From an uncultured Clostridia bacterium (lineage in GTDB: Bacteria; Bacillota; Clostridia; Oscillospirales; Ruminococcaceae), in contig CAMZIK010000003.1 in assembly GCA_947307175.1 (NCBI GenBank), positions 1 through 64,000 on the forward strand: 64,000 nucleotides of DNA. Direction: 5' to 3'. Under the pieces are notes generated by a model, which was given only the letters and a program-made list of their open reading frames with translations, ran no database searches and was not told the origin of the DNA. The position numbers were made by a program, and so were the translations under genes. Below, one piece after another: positions 16,838-25,777 of the stretch (position 1 is its first letter; every line of letters starts with the position of its first letter).

Positions 16838-17785
16838 ATGAAAAAGGACACAAACAAGCACTCAAAGCCACGTACAAGCGGAAAGGCTGCCAGACTTACA
16901 GCTCTGGTTTGCATGATGCTGATAATGCTCGGAGCAGCAGGTGTGTTTATCTTTACGGGAAATTCTATCGAAACTACCGATGAGAGCAGTGAAGCTGAAC
17001 AGACAACTACCCAGTCCGAGTCTGTTACGACCACTTCGCAGACCACAACAGTTTCTGACACCTATACCGCTAAAGGACAGTTCCAATGGCATAAGGCGGG
17101 AATCGGTGAATACGATAGAGCAAAGGCAGATCAGACTGTTACTACCACAAAGGCTTCTTCGGAAACAACCACCGAGAGCAGCTCGCAAACAACATCTCAG
17201 ACTACAACGGCTTCTCAGGCAGCAGTAACTACCACTACGAGCGCAGCCCCTGTTACAACCACCACTGCAGCGGCGACCACCACAAAAGCTGTTGTCACAA
17301 CTCAGCCGACTACCACAACAAGACCAGCGACCACCACGAAAAAGGCTGCTACCACAACAAAAGCACCTGCCGCAAAGACGATTTACAATTCACCTAAGAT
17401 AAAGTATACCGCAGAAGAATTTGATATGCTTTGCTATGTCGTTCAGGCAGAAGCAGGCTACTGTGCGGAATACTATAAGATAGCGATAGCAAATGTCGTT
17501 ATCAACAGAGTAAAATCGCCGAGATTTGCATATGCAACGAACATAAAGGCTGTTCTCACCGCTTCAAATCAGTTCACAGCCATCTCCAACTACTACACAA
17601 AGGCAAACAAGCCAAACCAGAGCACGATAAACTGCTGCAAGAGAGCGCTCAACGGCGAGGATAACTCAAACGGTGCGGTCTACTATTACTCACCAAAATA
17701 TGTCGGCGGCGCAGTCGCTGCGTGGTTTGAGTCGATGCAGCTGTGCGTTGCGTTTGACAGCGCAAGATTCTTCAAGCCATGGTAA
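16838..17785 (+). CDS. SleB-type cell wall hydrolase with Thr-rich linker
   Basis: 315 residues. A basic N-terminus and membrane/signal segment (LTALVCMMLIMLGAAGVFIF) are followed by about 140 residues dominated by Thr, Ala and Ser (TTTTSAAPVTTTTAAATTTK). The C-terminal 120 residues match the Hydrolase_2 (SleB/CwlJ) domain: MLCYVVQAEAGYCAEYYKIA (catalytic Glu in QAEAG), IANVVINRVKSPRF, FTAISNYY. SleB cleaves spore cortex. This copy lacks a peptidoglycan-binding domain and is more likely a vegetative wall enzyme (inference). A paralogue lies at 53245-54549. Confidence 0.88.
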   Translation: MKKDTNKHSKPRTSGKAARLTALVCMMLIMLGAAGVFIFTGNSIETTDESSEAEQTTTQSESVTTTSQTTTVSDTYTAKGQFQWHKAGIGEYDRAKADQTVTTTKASSETTTESSSQTTSQTTTASQAAVTTTTSAAPVTTTTAAATTTKAVVTTQPTTTTRPATTTKKAATTTKAPAAKTIYNSPKIKYTAEEFDMLCYVVQAEAGYCAEYYKIAIANVVINRVKSPRFAYATNIKAVLTASNQFTAISNYYTKANKPNQSTINCCKRALNGEDNSNGAVYYYSPKYVGGAVAAWFESMQLCVAFDSARFFKPW

Positions 17786-17864
17786 AAAAGCAAGCACAAA
17801 ATATAGTGCAGGGCTTATGTGCAATATGCCCGTATATTGATTTAAAAGTTGTTTAAAATGCTGA

Positions 17865-17903
17865 AAAGTCAGGACTAATTTTGTATAGGTCTTGACTTTT
17901 TTT
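17865..17903 (+). terminator. Terminator after the SleB-like gene
   Basis: 11-bp stem AAAGTCAGGAC / GTCTTGACTTT followed by a long T run. Confidence 0.85.
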
Positions 17904-17982
17904 GTTGTGGTGTTTACAATTAAATTGTATGTAAAAATTTTGAGCTGACAGCAAAAAATCATATCTTAAAAAGAGGTTTTTT

Positions 17983-19446
17983 ATGCAAGGCTTAACAAAA
18001 ATAAAAGGACTCGTGAAACGGATAGGCAAAGCTAAACTGTGTGCAGCAGGTGCAGTCTGTGCGGCAGCTGTCGTGATAACTGCAGCGTTTGTGATCTCAA
18101 AACCGCAGCAGCAGGGAAACGATATTAAAAGCTCATCACAGGCAGCAGACTCGCAGACATCACAGCAGCAGACAGGCAGCCTTGCGGTCATGACGTTTCG
18201 GAAAGCTCCCCTGAGCGATTATGATATGGCTCAGACCTATATCGGCTCATCGTCAGGAGAAAATAAGCAGGAAGAAACAAAAGAGGAAAAAGAAGATGAT
18301 CCTGAAACTGCGGATTTCAGGGTCGCACCTGAGGATAAAAGCTTCAGCTATTCCGACAATATGCCTGCTTCATCAAGGCTTTATGCTTCAAGAGATATAA
18401 GCAGCGAGTTTTTTACGGTAAGAGATATTACGACTGGCAAAACAGTAACTATGAACGCCCACGAGCTCGTCTGCGCTATCGTGTACAACGAGATCGGTGA
18501 CGGCTGGGGACAGGAAGCGATCAAGGCACAGGCTGTTGCGGCTTACTCCTGCCTCAGATACAGTGACAGCATTGGTATGCTTGAAACTGTCGGCATAAAG
18601 AGAAATTATACCGCCAAGATAGAAAGCTGTGTAAGGGCTGTCGAAGGTCAGGTAATGACCTATAAGGGCAGTATCGCTAACACGCTCTACTCTGCTTCGA
18701 CCGCTGGATATACCATACCTTCGGGAGATGTGATAGTTTCAAAGTATCCTTATCTGACCTGCGTTAAGAGCGCATACGACAGCAAAGACCCCAACTGGGG
18801 ACGAAAGACATCGTTTACACTTCAGCAGGTCAAAACAAAGCTTGAGCAGAGATTTCACATCACGCTGTCTGAAGATGTTAAAAACTGGTTCAGGATAACC
18901 GACAGCCGATATGGCAAATACATTTTCGGTATGTCGATAGACTCAAAAGCAAAAACCACAGGCAAGGAGATCGAAAGCCTTTTCGGACTCAGATCAAGAG
19001 CCTTTGAAATAAGCTATGCAAATGGAAAATTCACTTTCACTACATACGGCTGGGGACACGCAGTCGGTATGTCACAGTGGGGCGCATGTATGTATGCCAG
19101 AAACGGATACAGCTACGACCAGATACTAAAACACTATTACCCCGGCACATCGCTCAGTCTTTCCAAAGTGAGCCAGAAGGCTGTGGAAAGAGGAAAGAAG
19201 TCTGAGGAAGAACTGAGAAAAGAGGCGGAGACTGCAACTCAGACGACCGCAGAGAGCGAACAGCCTCCTGAAACAACAACCGAACAGCAGCAGACTCAGC
19301 CGAAGGCAAGTACGACTTTGAAGACAAGCGGACCCGAAGAAGAACAAACAACTGCTCAAACTACGGTCAAAAACGAGCAAAGCAGTTCCTCGCAAAGTGA
19401 AAAGCAGGCTGAAAAAGTAACCAAATCGGTCGATCAGACCGAGTAA
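17983..19446 (+). CDS. SpoIID/LytB domain protein
   Basis: 487 residues. N-terminal anchor (LCAAGAVCAAAVVITAAFVI), a Gln/Ser linker, then the SpoIID domain at about 150-385: HELVCAIVYNEIGDGWGQEA, IKAQAVAAYSCLRYS, and the closing GWGHAVGMSQWGACMYARNG / YYPGTSLS. SpoIID is a lytic transglycosylase acting on denuded glycan strands; the conserved Glu is in VYNEIG. After the domain comes an unusual 95-residue Thr/Gln/Glu tail (TTEQQQTQPKASTTL), absent from sporulation SpoIID. That tail and the sortase/SleB neighbours point to a wall-remodelling paralogue. Confidence 0.9.
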   Translation: MQGLTKIKGLVKRIGKAKLCAAGAVCAAAVVITAAFVISKPQQQGNDIKSSSQAADSQTSQQQTGSLAVMTFRKAPLSDYDMAQTYIGSSSGENKQEETKEEKEDDPETADFRVAPEDKSFSYSDNMPASSRLYASRDISSEFFTVRDITTGKTVTMNAHELVCAIVYNEIGDGWGQEAIKAQAVAAYSCLRYSDSIGMLETVGIKRNYTAKIESCVRAVEGQVMTYKGSIANTLYSASTAGYTIPSGDVIVSKYPYLTCVKSAYDSKDPNWGRKTSFTLQQVKTKLEQRFHITLSEDVKNWFRITDSRYGKYIFGMSIDSKAKTTGKEIESLFGLRSRAFEISYANGKFTFTTYGWGHAVGMSQWGACMYARNGYSYDQILKHYYPGTSLSLSKVSQKAVERGKKSEEELRKEAETATQTTAESEQPPETTTEQQQTQPKASTTLKTSGPEEEQTTAQTTVKNEQSSSSQSEKQAEKVTKSVDQTE

Positions 19447-19468
19447 TATAAAAAATGAGGTGATCATT

Positions 19469-20407
19469 ATGGGATTCTTATCAAACACAGACCCAAGAGA
19501 AAAAGCAGTAAATCAGCAGATCCAGCAGACACACAATCAGATCAACGAGCTGTACACCGATCTGGGAAGATATGTTAAACTCAATCTTAAAGATCAGATA
19601 CAGGATCAGTATGTTCAGAATACTGCAAGAAATATAGATGACTGTCTTGCAAGGCTTCAGCAGCTCAACAACGAGCTTAACAACATCAGAGGCATCAAAC
19701 TGTGTGTAAACTGCTCGGCTCAGATACCTATTGCAGTTTCCTTCTGCCCTTCATGCGGCACAAAACAGCCTGATAATGGCATGGGCATGGGCTCACCAAT
19801 AAACAACGGAATGGGCGCTCCTATGAACGGCGGCATGAATAACGGTATGAACGGCGGTATGGCATATAACAACAATATGGGCGGTATGCCTAATCAGGGT
19901 GGTATGCCTAATCAGGGCGGCATGCCTAATCAGGGCGGCTTTGTTGCTCCTGCTCCTGTACCGACACCTGTTCCTGCACACCAGCAGACAGGCTTTAACC
20001 CGACCGCTGCCGGAAACTCCCCTGCTAATGCAAATAAGAACAAGATCGGTGCTGATATGAATACTCATCAGACTCAGCCGAATCCGCAGAACGCTCCTCT
20101 GCCTCCGCTTAACGACGTTCCGCCTGTACCGCAGGTACCGGGTGCAGCAACTGCTGATATCCCACCTGTTCCTCCTGTTCCGGAAAAGGCAGAGCCGTCA
20201 GCTCCGCAGACCGATCCTCTTGCAACAAACACTATCACAAACAGTGAGCCGGATCCCGAAAAGACCACTGTGCCTGAAACAGCTGCTCCTGTTATAAACG
20301 AGCCTACACCTGCTCCTGCTGCAGAAAGCTTTGTTTTCTGCTCGCAGTGCGGTCACAAGGAGCCATCTGATGTTGCTTTCTGCTCACAGTGCGGAAGCAA
20401 ACTCTGA
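19469..20407 (+). CDS. Zinc-ribbon protein with Gly-Met-Asn repeat
   Basis: 312 residues without a signal. Residues 5-75 look like a coiled coil (VNQQIQQTHNQINELYTDLG). Two zinc ribbons follow: CVNCSAQIPIAVSFCPSCG (about 80-98) and CSQCGHKEPSDVAFCSQCG at the C-terminus. Between them is low complexity: NGMGAPMNGGMNNGMNGGM, then three MPNQGG units encoded by an 18-bp tandem repeat near 19886-19939, and a Pro/Val region. ATG 19469 is preceded by GAGGTG. The function is unknown. It closes the envelope block before a terminator. Confidence 0.8.
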   Translation: MGFLSNTDPREKAVNQQIQQTHNQINELYTDLGRYVKLNLKDQIQDQYVQNTARNIDDCLARLQQLNNELNNIRGIKLCVNCSAQIPIAVSFCPSCGTKQPDNGMGMGSPINNGMGAPMNGGMNNGMNGGMAYNNNMGGMPNQGGMPNQGGMPNQGGFVAPAPVPTPVPAHQQTGFNPTAAGNSPANANKNKIGADMNTHQTQPNPQNAPLPPLNDVPPVPQVPGAATADIPPVPPVPEKAEPSAPQTDPLATNTITNSEPDPEKTTVPETAAPVINEPTPAPAAESFVFCSQCGHKEPSDVAFCSQCGSKL

Positions 20408-20465
20408 TCGGAGATCTGAGATAAGGCTCAAAAGGCAAAAACCGCTAATCATCATAATACAAACT

Positions 20466-20494
20466 AACAGGCGGTGTTTTTCCGCCTGTTTTTG
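20466..20494 (+). terminator. Terminator before maf
   Basis: 9-bp stem AACAGGCGG / CCGCCTGTT with the T run TGTTTTT. Confidence 0.8.
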
Positions 20495-20537
20495 CTGATA
20501 ATATACATAGAGATAAGAAGAAAGAAAGGATAGTTTT

Positions 20538-21134
20538 ATGTCATTATCAATTCGTGATACCCTCAGAGAGTATGATGTTATTCTTGCATCATCGTCACCA
20601 AGACGCAAGGAGCTTTTGCAGCTCATCTGCTCAAATTTCAGGGTTATACCGCCTGAATGCGATGAAAAGCTGCCTGCAAATATCCCGACAAACGAGGCTG
20701 CCGAGTATCTTTCAGATCTAAAGTGCAGATATATCGCCGACATCTACGATAACAGCATAGTTATCGGCTGCGATACTATGGTCATCTGCGGCGGTGTCAT
20801 CTACGGAAAACCAAGCGATGAGGACGATGCAAAACGTATGCTTCGTGCCCTTTCGGGAAAAGAACACGTGGTTGTCAGCGGAGTTACGATAGGCTACCAG
20901 AAAAGATTCCTGTCGTTTTCAGTGAACACCAAGGTCACCTTCAGAAATCTCAGCGATGCCGACATCGACATCTATTGCCGTTCGGGCGAACCGCTGGATA
21001 AGGCAGGCGCTTACGGTATCCAAGGGATCGGCTCTATGCTCGTCAAGAAGATAGACGGCGATTTCTACAATGTCGTAGGGCTTCCGGTCTCGGAAATAGC
21101 TGAGAACCTTGAAGGCTTTCTCAGAACTGTCTGA
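20538..21134 (+). CDS. maf: Maf family nucleoside triphosphate pyrophosphatase
   Basis: 198 residues, full length for the family. The P-loop-like N-terminus ILASSSPRRKELLQLI, the catalytic Asp region VIGCDTMVICGG with YGKPSD, and the C-terminal YGIQGIGSMLVKKIDGDFYN identify it as a Maf/YhdE pyrophosphatase, which hydrolyses non-canonical or pyrimidine NTPs. It has its own AGAAAGGA site and terminators on both sides, so it is probably monocistronic. Confidence 0.93.
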   Translation: MSLSIRDTLREYDVILASSSPRRKELLQLICSNFRVIPPECDEKLPANIPTNEAAEYLSDLKCRYIADIYDNSIVIGCDTMVICGGVIYGKPSDEDDAKRMLRALSGKEHVVVSGVTIGYQKRFLSFSVNTKVTFRNLSDADIDIYCRSGEPLDKAGAYGIQGIGSMLVKKIDGDFYNVVGLPVSEIAENLEGFLRTV

Positions 21135-21150
21135 ATAATAAAGATCTGTT

Positions 21151-21192
21151 CGGGGACAAACTCGTTTAAAGATGGGTCTGTCCCCGTTTTTT
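21151..21192 (+). terminator. Terminator after maf
   Basis: 8-bp stem CGGGGACA / TGTCCCCG and TTTTTT. Confidence 0.85.
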
Positions 21193-21339
21193 ATAAAACA
21201 AATGCTCTCTGGGAACTTTAAGTGTCCGACAGAATGGACATTTTACGATAATTGTTCTACTTGTTAGAGGGTTACAGCGCTTAGTTTTGTGCAAAATGCA
21301 CATTGTTTTAAAAATTATTTGTAAAATTCGCAAATAGGC

Positions 21340-21368
21340 TTGAAAAAATAAGTCGAATGTGGTATCAT
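21340..21368 (+). promoter_or_regulatory. Sigma-A promoter of the SGNH/MBOAT cluster
   Basis: TTGAAA (21340-21345), 17 bp, TATCAT (21363-21368), with TGTGg before the -10. It starts the run 21411-25545. The AT-rich 21193-21339 contains only a short TGTCC-N8-GGACA inverted repeat. Confidence 0.7.
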
Positions 21369-21410
21369 AACTGTATATGTGAAATAGTGAACCTAAGAGG
21401 ATCTGAGAAA

Positions 21411-22307
21411 ATGAAACAAAAGAAAGACAACAGCAGCAAGCAGCGGTCAAGAGTCCGTCTGCAGCAGAATATCATTTCTCTGTGCTGTCTTTTGTGCGTC
21501 GTTTTTGCGGTCGGCTGGATGATCCATTCCGCAGGCAGCAGAAGAGAGTTCTTTACCTTCTCCGATCACAGCAGCTCACAGGTCAAAGCAGACAGCTCGA
21601 AAACGGATAGTTCCTCTCAGAACGAAAACGACAGCTCAAAAATAAAGACCGACAATTCTGCTGCGGACAGCAGTTCTCAGGCCAATCAGCCTCAGCTGCC
21701 TGATGACGCTCATCCTTATTCGGTTGCAAGAGATACCGAGGACGAACTTGCAGACGCTTTGTTTATCGGAGATTCAAGGACAGTAGGACTATTCAACACC
21801 TGCGACAGACCCAAAGCTACATTCTATTGCAGCATAGGTCTGAATATACAGACAGTCTTTGAAACGCAGGCGATAACGCTTGACAACGGCACGATGGGTA
21901 CGGTCATAGATGCGCTTGCACAGGGACATCAGTTCGGGCGTGTATTTATCAACTTCGGAACGAACGAGATGGGCTGGCCTTACTATGACAGCTTTATAAA
22001 CTACTATTCCCAGCTTGTGCAGACTATAAAGCTTTACAGCCCGAATGCCAAAATATACTGTGAATCGATACTTCCCGTGACAGCTACAAGAGAGCTTCAG
22101 GGGGATGCAATAAACAATGAGAATGTCAAAACACTCAACGGATATATCCAGCAGTTCGCTGCTGCAAACGGCTGCATATATCTTCAGTGTGACACTGCGG
22201 TCGCCGGAGAAGACGGCAAGCTCCCGGAGGAAGCAAGCACCGACGGCATACATCTCAATATTGAGTATTGCAAGTATTGGTTGAACTATATCATTGATGA
22301 AACTTAA
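21411..22307 (+). CDS. Membrane-anchored SGNH/GDSL hydrolase
   Basis: 298 residues. Basic N-terminus, one membrane segment (ISLCCLLCVVFAVGWMI), Ser/Asp linker to about 110, then an SGNH domain: block I DALFIGDSRTVGLF (nucleophile Ser), block III INFGTNEMG, and the catalytic pair in ASTDGIHLN. Such enzymes esterify or de-esterify extracellular polymers. ATG 21411 has AAGAGGA upstream; the frame opens earlier, inside the promoter. First gene of a run with a lipoprotein, an MBOAT and a DHHW protein, so an O-acetyl transfer or removal role is likely. Confidence 0.85.
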   Translation: MKQKKDNSSKQRSRVRLQQNIISLCCLLCVVFAVGWMIHSAGSRREFFTFSDHSSSQVKADSSKTDSSSQNENDSSKIKTDNSAADSSSQANQPQLPDDAHPYSVARDTEDELADALFIGDSRTVGLFNTCDRPKATFYCSIGLNIQTVFETQAITLDNGTMGTVIDALAQGHQFGRVFINFGTNEMGWPYYDSFINYYSQLVQTIKLYSPNAKIYCESILPVTATRELQGDAINNENVKTLNGYIQQFAAANGCIYLQCDTAVAGEDGKLPEEASTDGIHLNIEYCKYWLNYIIDET

Positions 22308-22327
22308 TTTTGAAAGGAAAGATATTT

Positions 22328-22876
22328 ATGAGATCAAAGAAAGCAATTTGTGCGGTACTTGCCGCAGCAGTAATGACAACTATGGCTTTTGCTTCATGCG
22401 GTGATTCAAGCAGCACTGCCGAAACATCTTCAAGCAAGGCTGCATCAAGCTCCGCTGACAGCACGACCGCTGTTTCGACCTCCGAGGCTACGACCAAGGA
22501 CATCACTTCTATCGCAAACAAGCTCAAGGATTCACTTGACGATGCTGTAAAGGCAACAATGACAGAGTTTGACGAGAACAGGATCGAAAAGATGATCGGC
22601 GTTAAGAAGGATCTTTACAACAAGGCTGTCTGCATCGTTGACGCTTCAGGTGCTTCTGCTCACGAGATCGACTGCTTCGAGGCTAAGGACGAAAGCTCTG
22701 CAAAGGAGATCGAGACTGCTCTCAAGCAGCGTATCGAGAACCAGAAGAACGGTTTCAAGGACTATGTTCCTGCCGAGATGGACAAGCTCAACAACCCTGT
22801 ACTTGTAGTTGACGGAAACTATGTTTTCATGTGCCTGTCCAACAACAACGACAAGGCTAAGGAGATCATCGGCTAA
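22328..22876 (+). CDS. DUF4358-like lipoprotein
   Basis: 182 residues. Lipoprotein signal with lipobox FASC (about residue 23), Ser/Thr-rich linker to about 60, then a compact domain (ENRIEKMIGVKKDLYNKAVC, then HEIDCFEAKDESSAKEIETA) in the style of DUF4358, a family of unknown function. The start at 22328 follows GAAAGGA. It lies 20 bp after the SGNH gene and about 95 bp before MBOAT, which suggests it works with the acetylation proteins. That is inferred from position. Confidence 0.75.
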   Translation: MRSKKAICAVLAAAVMTTMAFASCGDSSSTAETSSSKAASSSADSTTAVSTSEATTKDITSIANKLKDSLDDAVKATMTEFDENRIEKMIGVKKDLYNKAVCIVDASGASAHEIDCFEAKDESSAKEIETALKQRIENQKNGFKDYVPAEMDKLNNPVLVVDGNYVFMCLSNNNDKAKEIIG

Positions 22877-22971
22877 TAAGGATCATTTCATCAGTCATGT
22901 TCTGCCGCAAAGGCGGAGCATGGCTTGATTTTAGTTTAAGCGAAATAAACAAAGGTACGGTGAAAGAATAA

Positions 22972-24387
22972 ATGCTTTTTTCAAGCACGGTTTTTCTGTT
23001 TTTGTTTCTGCCTGCGGTACTGATACTCTATTATATCGTTCCCCGTAAGGTCAGGAATCTGATACTATTTGTGTTCAGCCTTGTGTTCTATGCATGGGGC
23101 GAGCCTGTATACGTCTTTCTGATGATAGGCTCGACTATCGTTGCATATATAACAGGATTGCTTGCAGATAAAACAGTCAAAGGGCGAAAAGCGTGGGTCC
23201 CGAAAGTCTCGCTGCTTGTGGCGATACTGTGGAACATGGGATTGCTTCTGTTTTTCAAGTATACGGATTTCTTTATCAACAACGCAAACGACATCTTCGG
23301 TCTGCATATAAAAGTGCTGGGGCTGAAGCTGCCTATTGGTATATCTTTTTACAGCTTCCAGACGCTTTCATATGTCATCGACGTTTACAGAGGCGACGTT
23401 GCTGCACAGAAAAACTACCTTACACTCGGTACTTATGTTGCACTGTTCCCGCAGCTGATAGCAGGTCCTATCGTAAGATACAAGGACGTTGCTTTGCAGC
23501 TTGCTCAGAGAAAAGAAACGATGGGACAGTTTGCAGAGGGCGTAAAACGCTTCTCTATCGGTCTTGGAAAAAAGGTCCTGCTCGCAAACAGCATTGGTGC
23601 GCTGTTTGATACGATAAGCAATACGCCGCAGAGCGATATGAGCGTTACTGCTGCATGGCTTGGGATCATCGCATATACATTCCAGATATACTTTGATTTC
23701 TCGGGTTATTCGGATATGGCTATCGGTCTGGGCAAGATGTTCGGATTCGATTTCCTCGAAAACTTCAACTATCCTTACATCTCGGATTCTATCACAGAAT
23801 TCTGGAGACGCTGGCATATGTCCCTTTCAAGCTGGTTCAGGGATTATGTCTACATTCCTCTCGGCGGAAACCGCAAGGGCAAGTTCAGACAGTGCGTCAA
23901 CATAATGATAGTCTGGTTCCTTACAGGCTTCTGGCACGGAGCAAACTGGAACTTTATGATATGGGGAGTTTATTTCGGTATTATCCTGCTTTGTGAAAAG
24001 CTGTTTTTGCTCAAAGCTCTCACACGTATCCCTAAAGTCATCGGACATATCTATGCACTGATACTTATAGTCATCGGCTGGGGTATCTTCGCATTTGACG
24101 ATTTCGGAAAGCTGACGCAGAATTTCAAGAATATGTTCGGCTTTGGAGGCATCGACCTTATAAATCATCAGGCTGTTGCATGGCTTGCGACCTATGCAGT
24201 AACATTTGTTATACTTATCGCCGCTTCGACTCCGCTTATCAAAAAGATCGGAACTTTCGTAAAAGGCGGCTTCCCTGCTCTGTACAGCTGCTTTCTCCAG
24301 CCTGTAATGGTGCTTGGTCTGCTCGTTCTTTGCACCGCATACCTCGCAGGAAATTCGTTCAACCCGTTCCTTTATTTCAGATTTTAG
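22972..24387 (+). CDS. MBOAT family O-acyltransferase (DltB/AlgI-like)
   Basis: 471 residues, polytopic. Diagnostic stretches are LPIGISFYSFQTLSYVIDVY, FPQLIAGPIVRY, FWRRWHMSLSSWFRDYVYIP and the MBOAT histidine in FLTGFWHGANWNF. These proteins move acyl groups across the membrane to an extracytoplasmic acceptor and act with SGNH-fold partners (DltD, AlgJ/AlgX). The DHHW protein 12 bp downstream is that partner. A paralogue with the same architecture is at 58024-59454. Confidence 0.93.
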   Translation: MLFSSTVFLFLFLPAVLILYYIVPRKVRNLILFVFSLVFYAWGEPVYVFLMIGSTIVAYITGLLADKTVKGRKAWVPKVSLLVAILWNMGLLLFFKYTDFFINNANDIFGLHIKVLGLKLPIGISFYSFQTLSYVIDVYRGDVAAQKNYLTLGTYVALFPQLIAGPIVRYKDVALQLAQRKETMGQFAEGVKRFSIGLGKKVLLANSIGALFDTISNTPQSDMSVTAAWLGIIAYTFQIYFDFSGYSDMAIGLGKMFGFDFLENFNYPYISDSITEFWRRWHMSLSSWFRDYVYIPLGGNRKGKFRQCVNIMIVWFLTGFWHGANWNFMIWGVYFGIILLCEKLFLLKALTRIPKVIGHIYALILIVIGWGIFAFDDFGKLTQNFKNMFGFGGIDLINHQAVAWLATYAVTFVILIAASTPLIKKIGTFVKGGFPALYSCFLQPVMVLGLLVLCTAYLAGNSFNPFLYFRF

Positions 24388-24399
24388 GAGGTGACCGTA

Positions 24400-25545
24400 A
24401 TGGATAAAAAAGTAGAAAAGATCTCACAGATCATTATGGTCAGCGTGTTCCTTATCTTTATAATCGGCTTTGCAGTGTGGAGCTTTCTGCTCAAAGACAG
24501 AGAGTTCTCTGAAATGGAAAACCGCAACCTCGCTCAGTTCCCGACATTCTCATGGCGCAACCTTAAAGACGGAACATTCACCGATGGACTTGAAAAGTAT
24601 GTTTCCGACCAGCTGCCTTTTAAGGACGAGCTGGTAACGCTCAAGACCGATGCAGACAGACTGCTCCTGCACGACCTGCAAAACGGCGTGTACTTCGGCA
24701 AGGACGGCTACTATCTCCAGGATTACAAGGAAAACAGCAAACAGATAGAAACCAACGTAGGCTGCATAAACGATCTTGCAAAGCTTTGTCCTGATGCTGA
24801 CATCAGCTTTATGCTCGTTCCCAACAGCATCAGCGTTATGGACGACAAGCTGCCTTCCGTCAACACGACTGACGACCAGAAAGAAACGATAGACAAGGTC
24901 AAGGGTATGCTCGAGGAAAAGGTCAAGTTCTACTGCCCTATCAACGATCTGAAAGAGGCTGCCAAGGACGGCACTCAGGTGTTCTATAAAACCGACCACC
25001 ACTGGACATCAGACGGTGCAAGAGTCGGATTTGACGGGCTGATGAAGTTCATGGGAGAAGACGAGCTGAAAGCTGAATATAGCGTCAAGGAGATACCCGA
25101 TTTCCTCGGAACGCTCTATTCCAAAGCTCCTTCCGCATTTACCGAAAAGGACACCATGAAGCTTTACACCGACAAGAACAACTCTATGGCGGTAAACTAT
25201 GTTGATAAGAATGAAACAAAGGACACTATCTTTGACTCGTCCTTTGAGGAAAAGAAGGACAAGTACTCCACTTTCTTCGGCGGCAACTTTGCTAATATCA
25301 ACATCAAATCAACAGGTGCGCAGCAGGATAAAAAAGTGCTTATCTTAAAGGACAGCTACGCAAACTGTGCAATGCCGTACTTCACAAGTATGTACTCGGA
25401 CGTTACGATGATAGATATGCGTTACTATCACATACAGCCGCTGTCCGTGTCGGAGTATATCAAGCAGAACAAGATAGACAAGGTGATATTGCTGTATAAC
25501 GTAGATTTTCTCAACACCGATAACAACTTTGTCTGGATAGACTGA
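24400..25545 (+). CDS. DHHW family protein (AlgX/AlgJ-like acetylation partner)
   Basis: 381 residues. One N-terminal membrane segment (IMVSVFLIFIIGFAVWSFLL), then ENRNLAQFPTFSW, the family motif FYKTDHHWTSDGARVGF (about 200) and the late SGNH-like block KVLILKDSYANCAMPYF. ATG 24400 follows AGGAGGTG. It is encoded directly after an MBOAT gene, the standard pairing for polysaccharide or wall O-acetylation on the outer face of the membrane. Acceptor polymer unknown. Confidence 0.9.
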   Translation: MDKKVEKISQIIMVSVFLIFIIGFAVWSFLLKDREFSEMENRNLAQFPTFSWRNLKDGTFTDGLEKYVSDQLPFKDELVTLKTDADRLLLHDLQNGVYFGKDGYYLQDYKENSKQIETNVGCINDLAKLCPDADISFMLVPNSISVMDDKLPSVNTTDDQKETIDKVKGMLEEKVKFYCPINDLKEAAKDGTQVFYKTDHHWTSDGARVGFDGLMKFMGEDELKAEYSVKEIPDFLGTLYSKAPSAFTEKDTMKLYTDKNNSMAVNYVDKNETKDTIFDSSFEEKKDKYSTFFGGNFANINIKSTGAQQDKKVLILKDSYANCAMPYFTSMYSDVTMIDMRYYHIQPLSVSEYIKQNKIDKVILLYNVDFLNTDNNFVWID

Positions 25546-25549
25546 TTTA

Positions 25550-25720
25550 TTGAGGTGGAACTCTATTGGAGAAGAGTTCCACCTCAAACTCCCCCTCAGA
25601 AACCTCTTATTTATTATTCACCGATAGGATATAAAACCCTATCGGCGAATAATCAGTAGGAATTTCCAAGAGAGATCGAAAAGAAATCATTCCAAGAGAA
25701 CACCCACAATAAACCACCCG
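25550..25720 (+). repeat. Family II multi-hairpin intergenic element, copy A
   Basis: Hairpin 1 is a perfect 15-bp stem (25550-25564 with 25573-25587) whose core is ACTCT-attggaga-AGAGT. Then comes the conserved strip CAGAAACCTCTTATT. Hairpin 2 is built on ATTATTC-a-CCGATAGG with its complement (about 25612-25653). A tail with two TTCCAAGAGA units follows. It is homologous to copies at 45945 and, inverted, 31141. Confidence 0.75.
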
Positions 25721-25723
25721 ATC

Positions 25724-25763
25724 AAAAAAAGAGGTTACGTCCCAAGGACTAACCTCTTTTTAT
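25724..25763. terminator. Bidirectional terminator between DHHW gene and tyrS
   Basis: Stem AAAAGAGGTTA / TAACCTCTTTT, extended inward by GTCC-caa-GGAC across a single unpaired C, with T/A runs on both strands. Confidence 0.85.
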
Positions 25764-25777
25764 TATACGCTATTGTA

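Noticed and set aside
19880-19945. CRISPR-like short repeat
   Set aside because: The units are directly adjacent without spacers and encode a protein repeat in frame.
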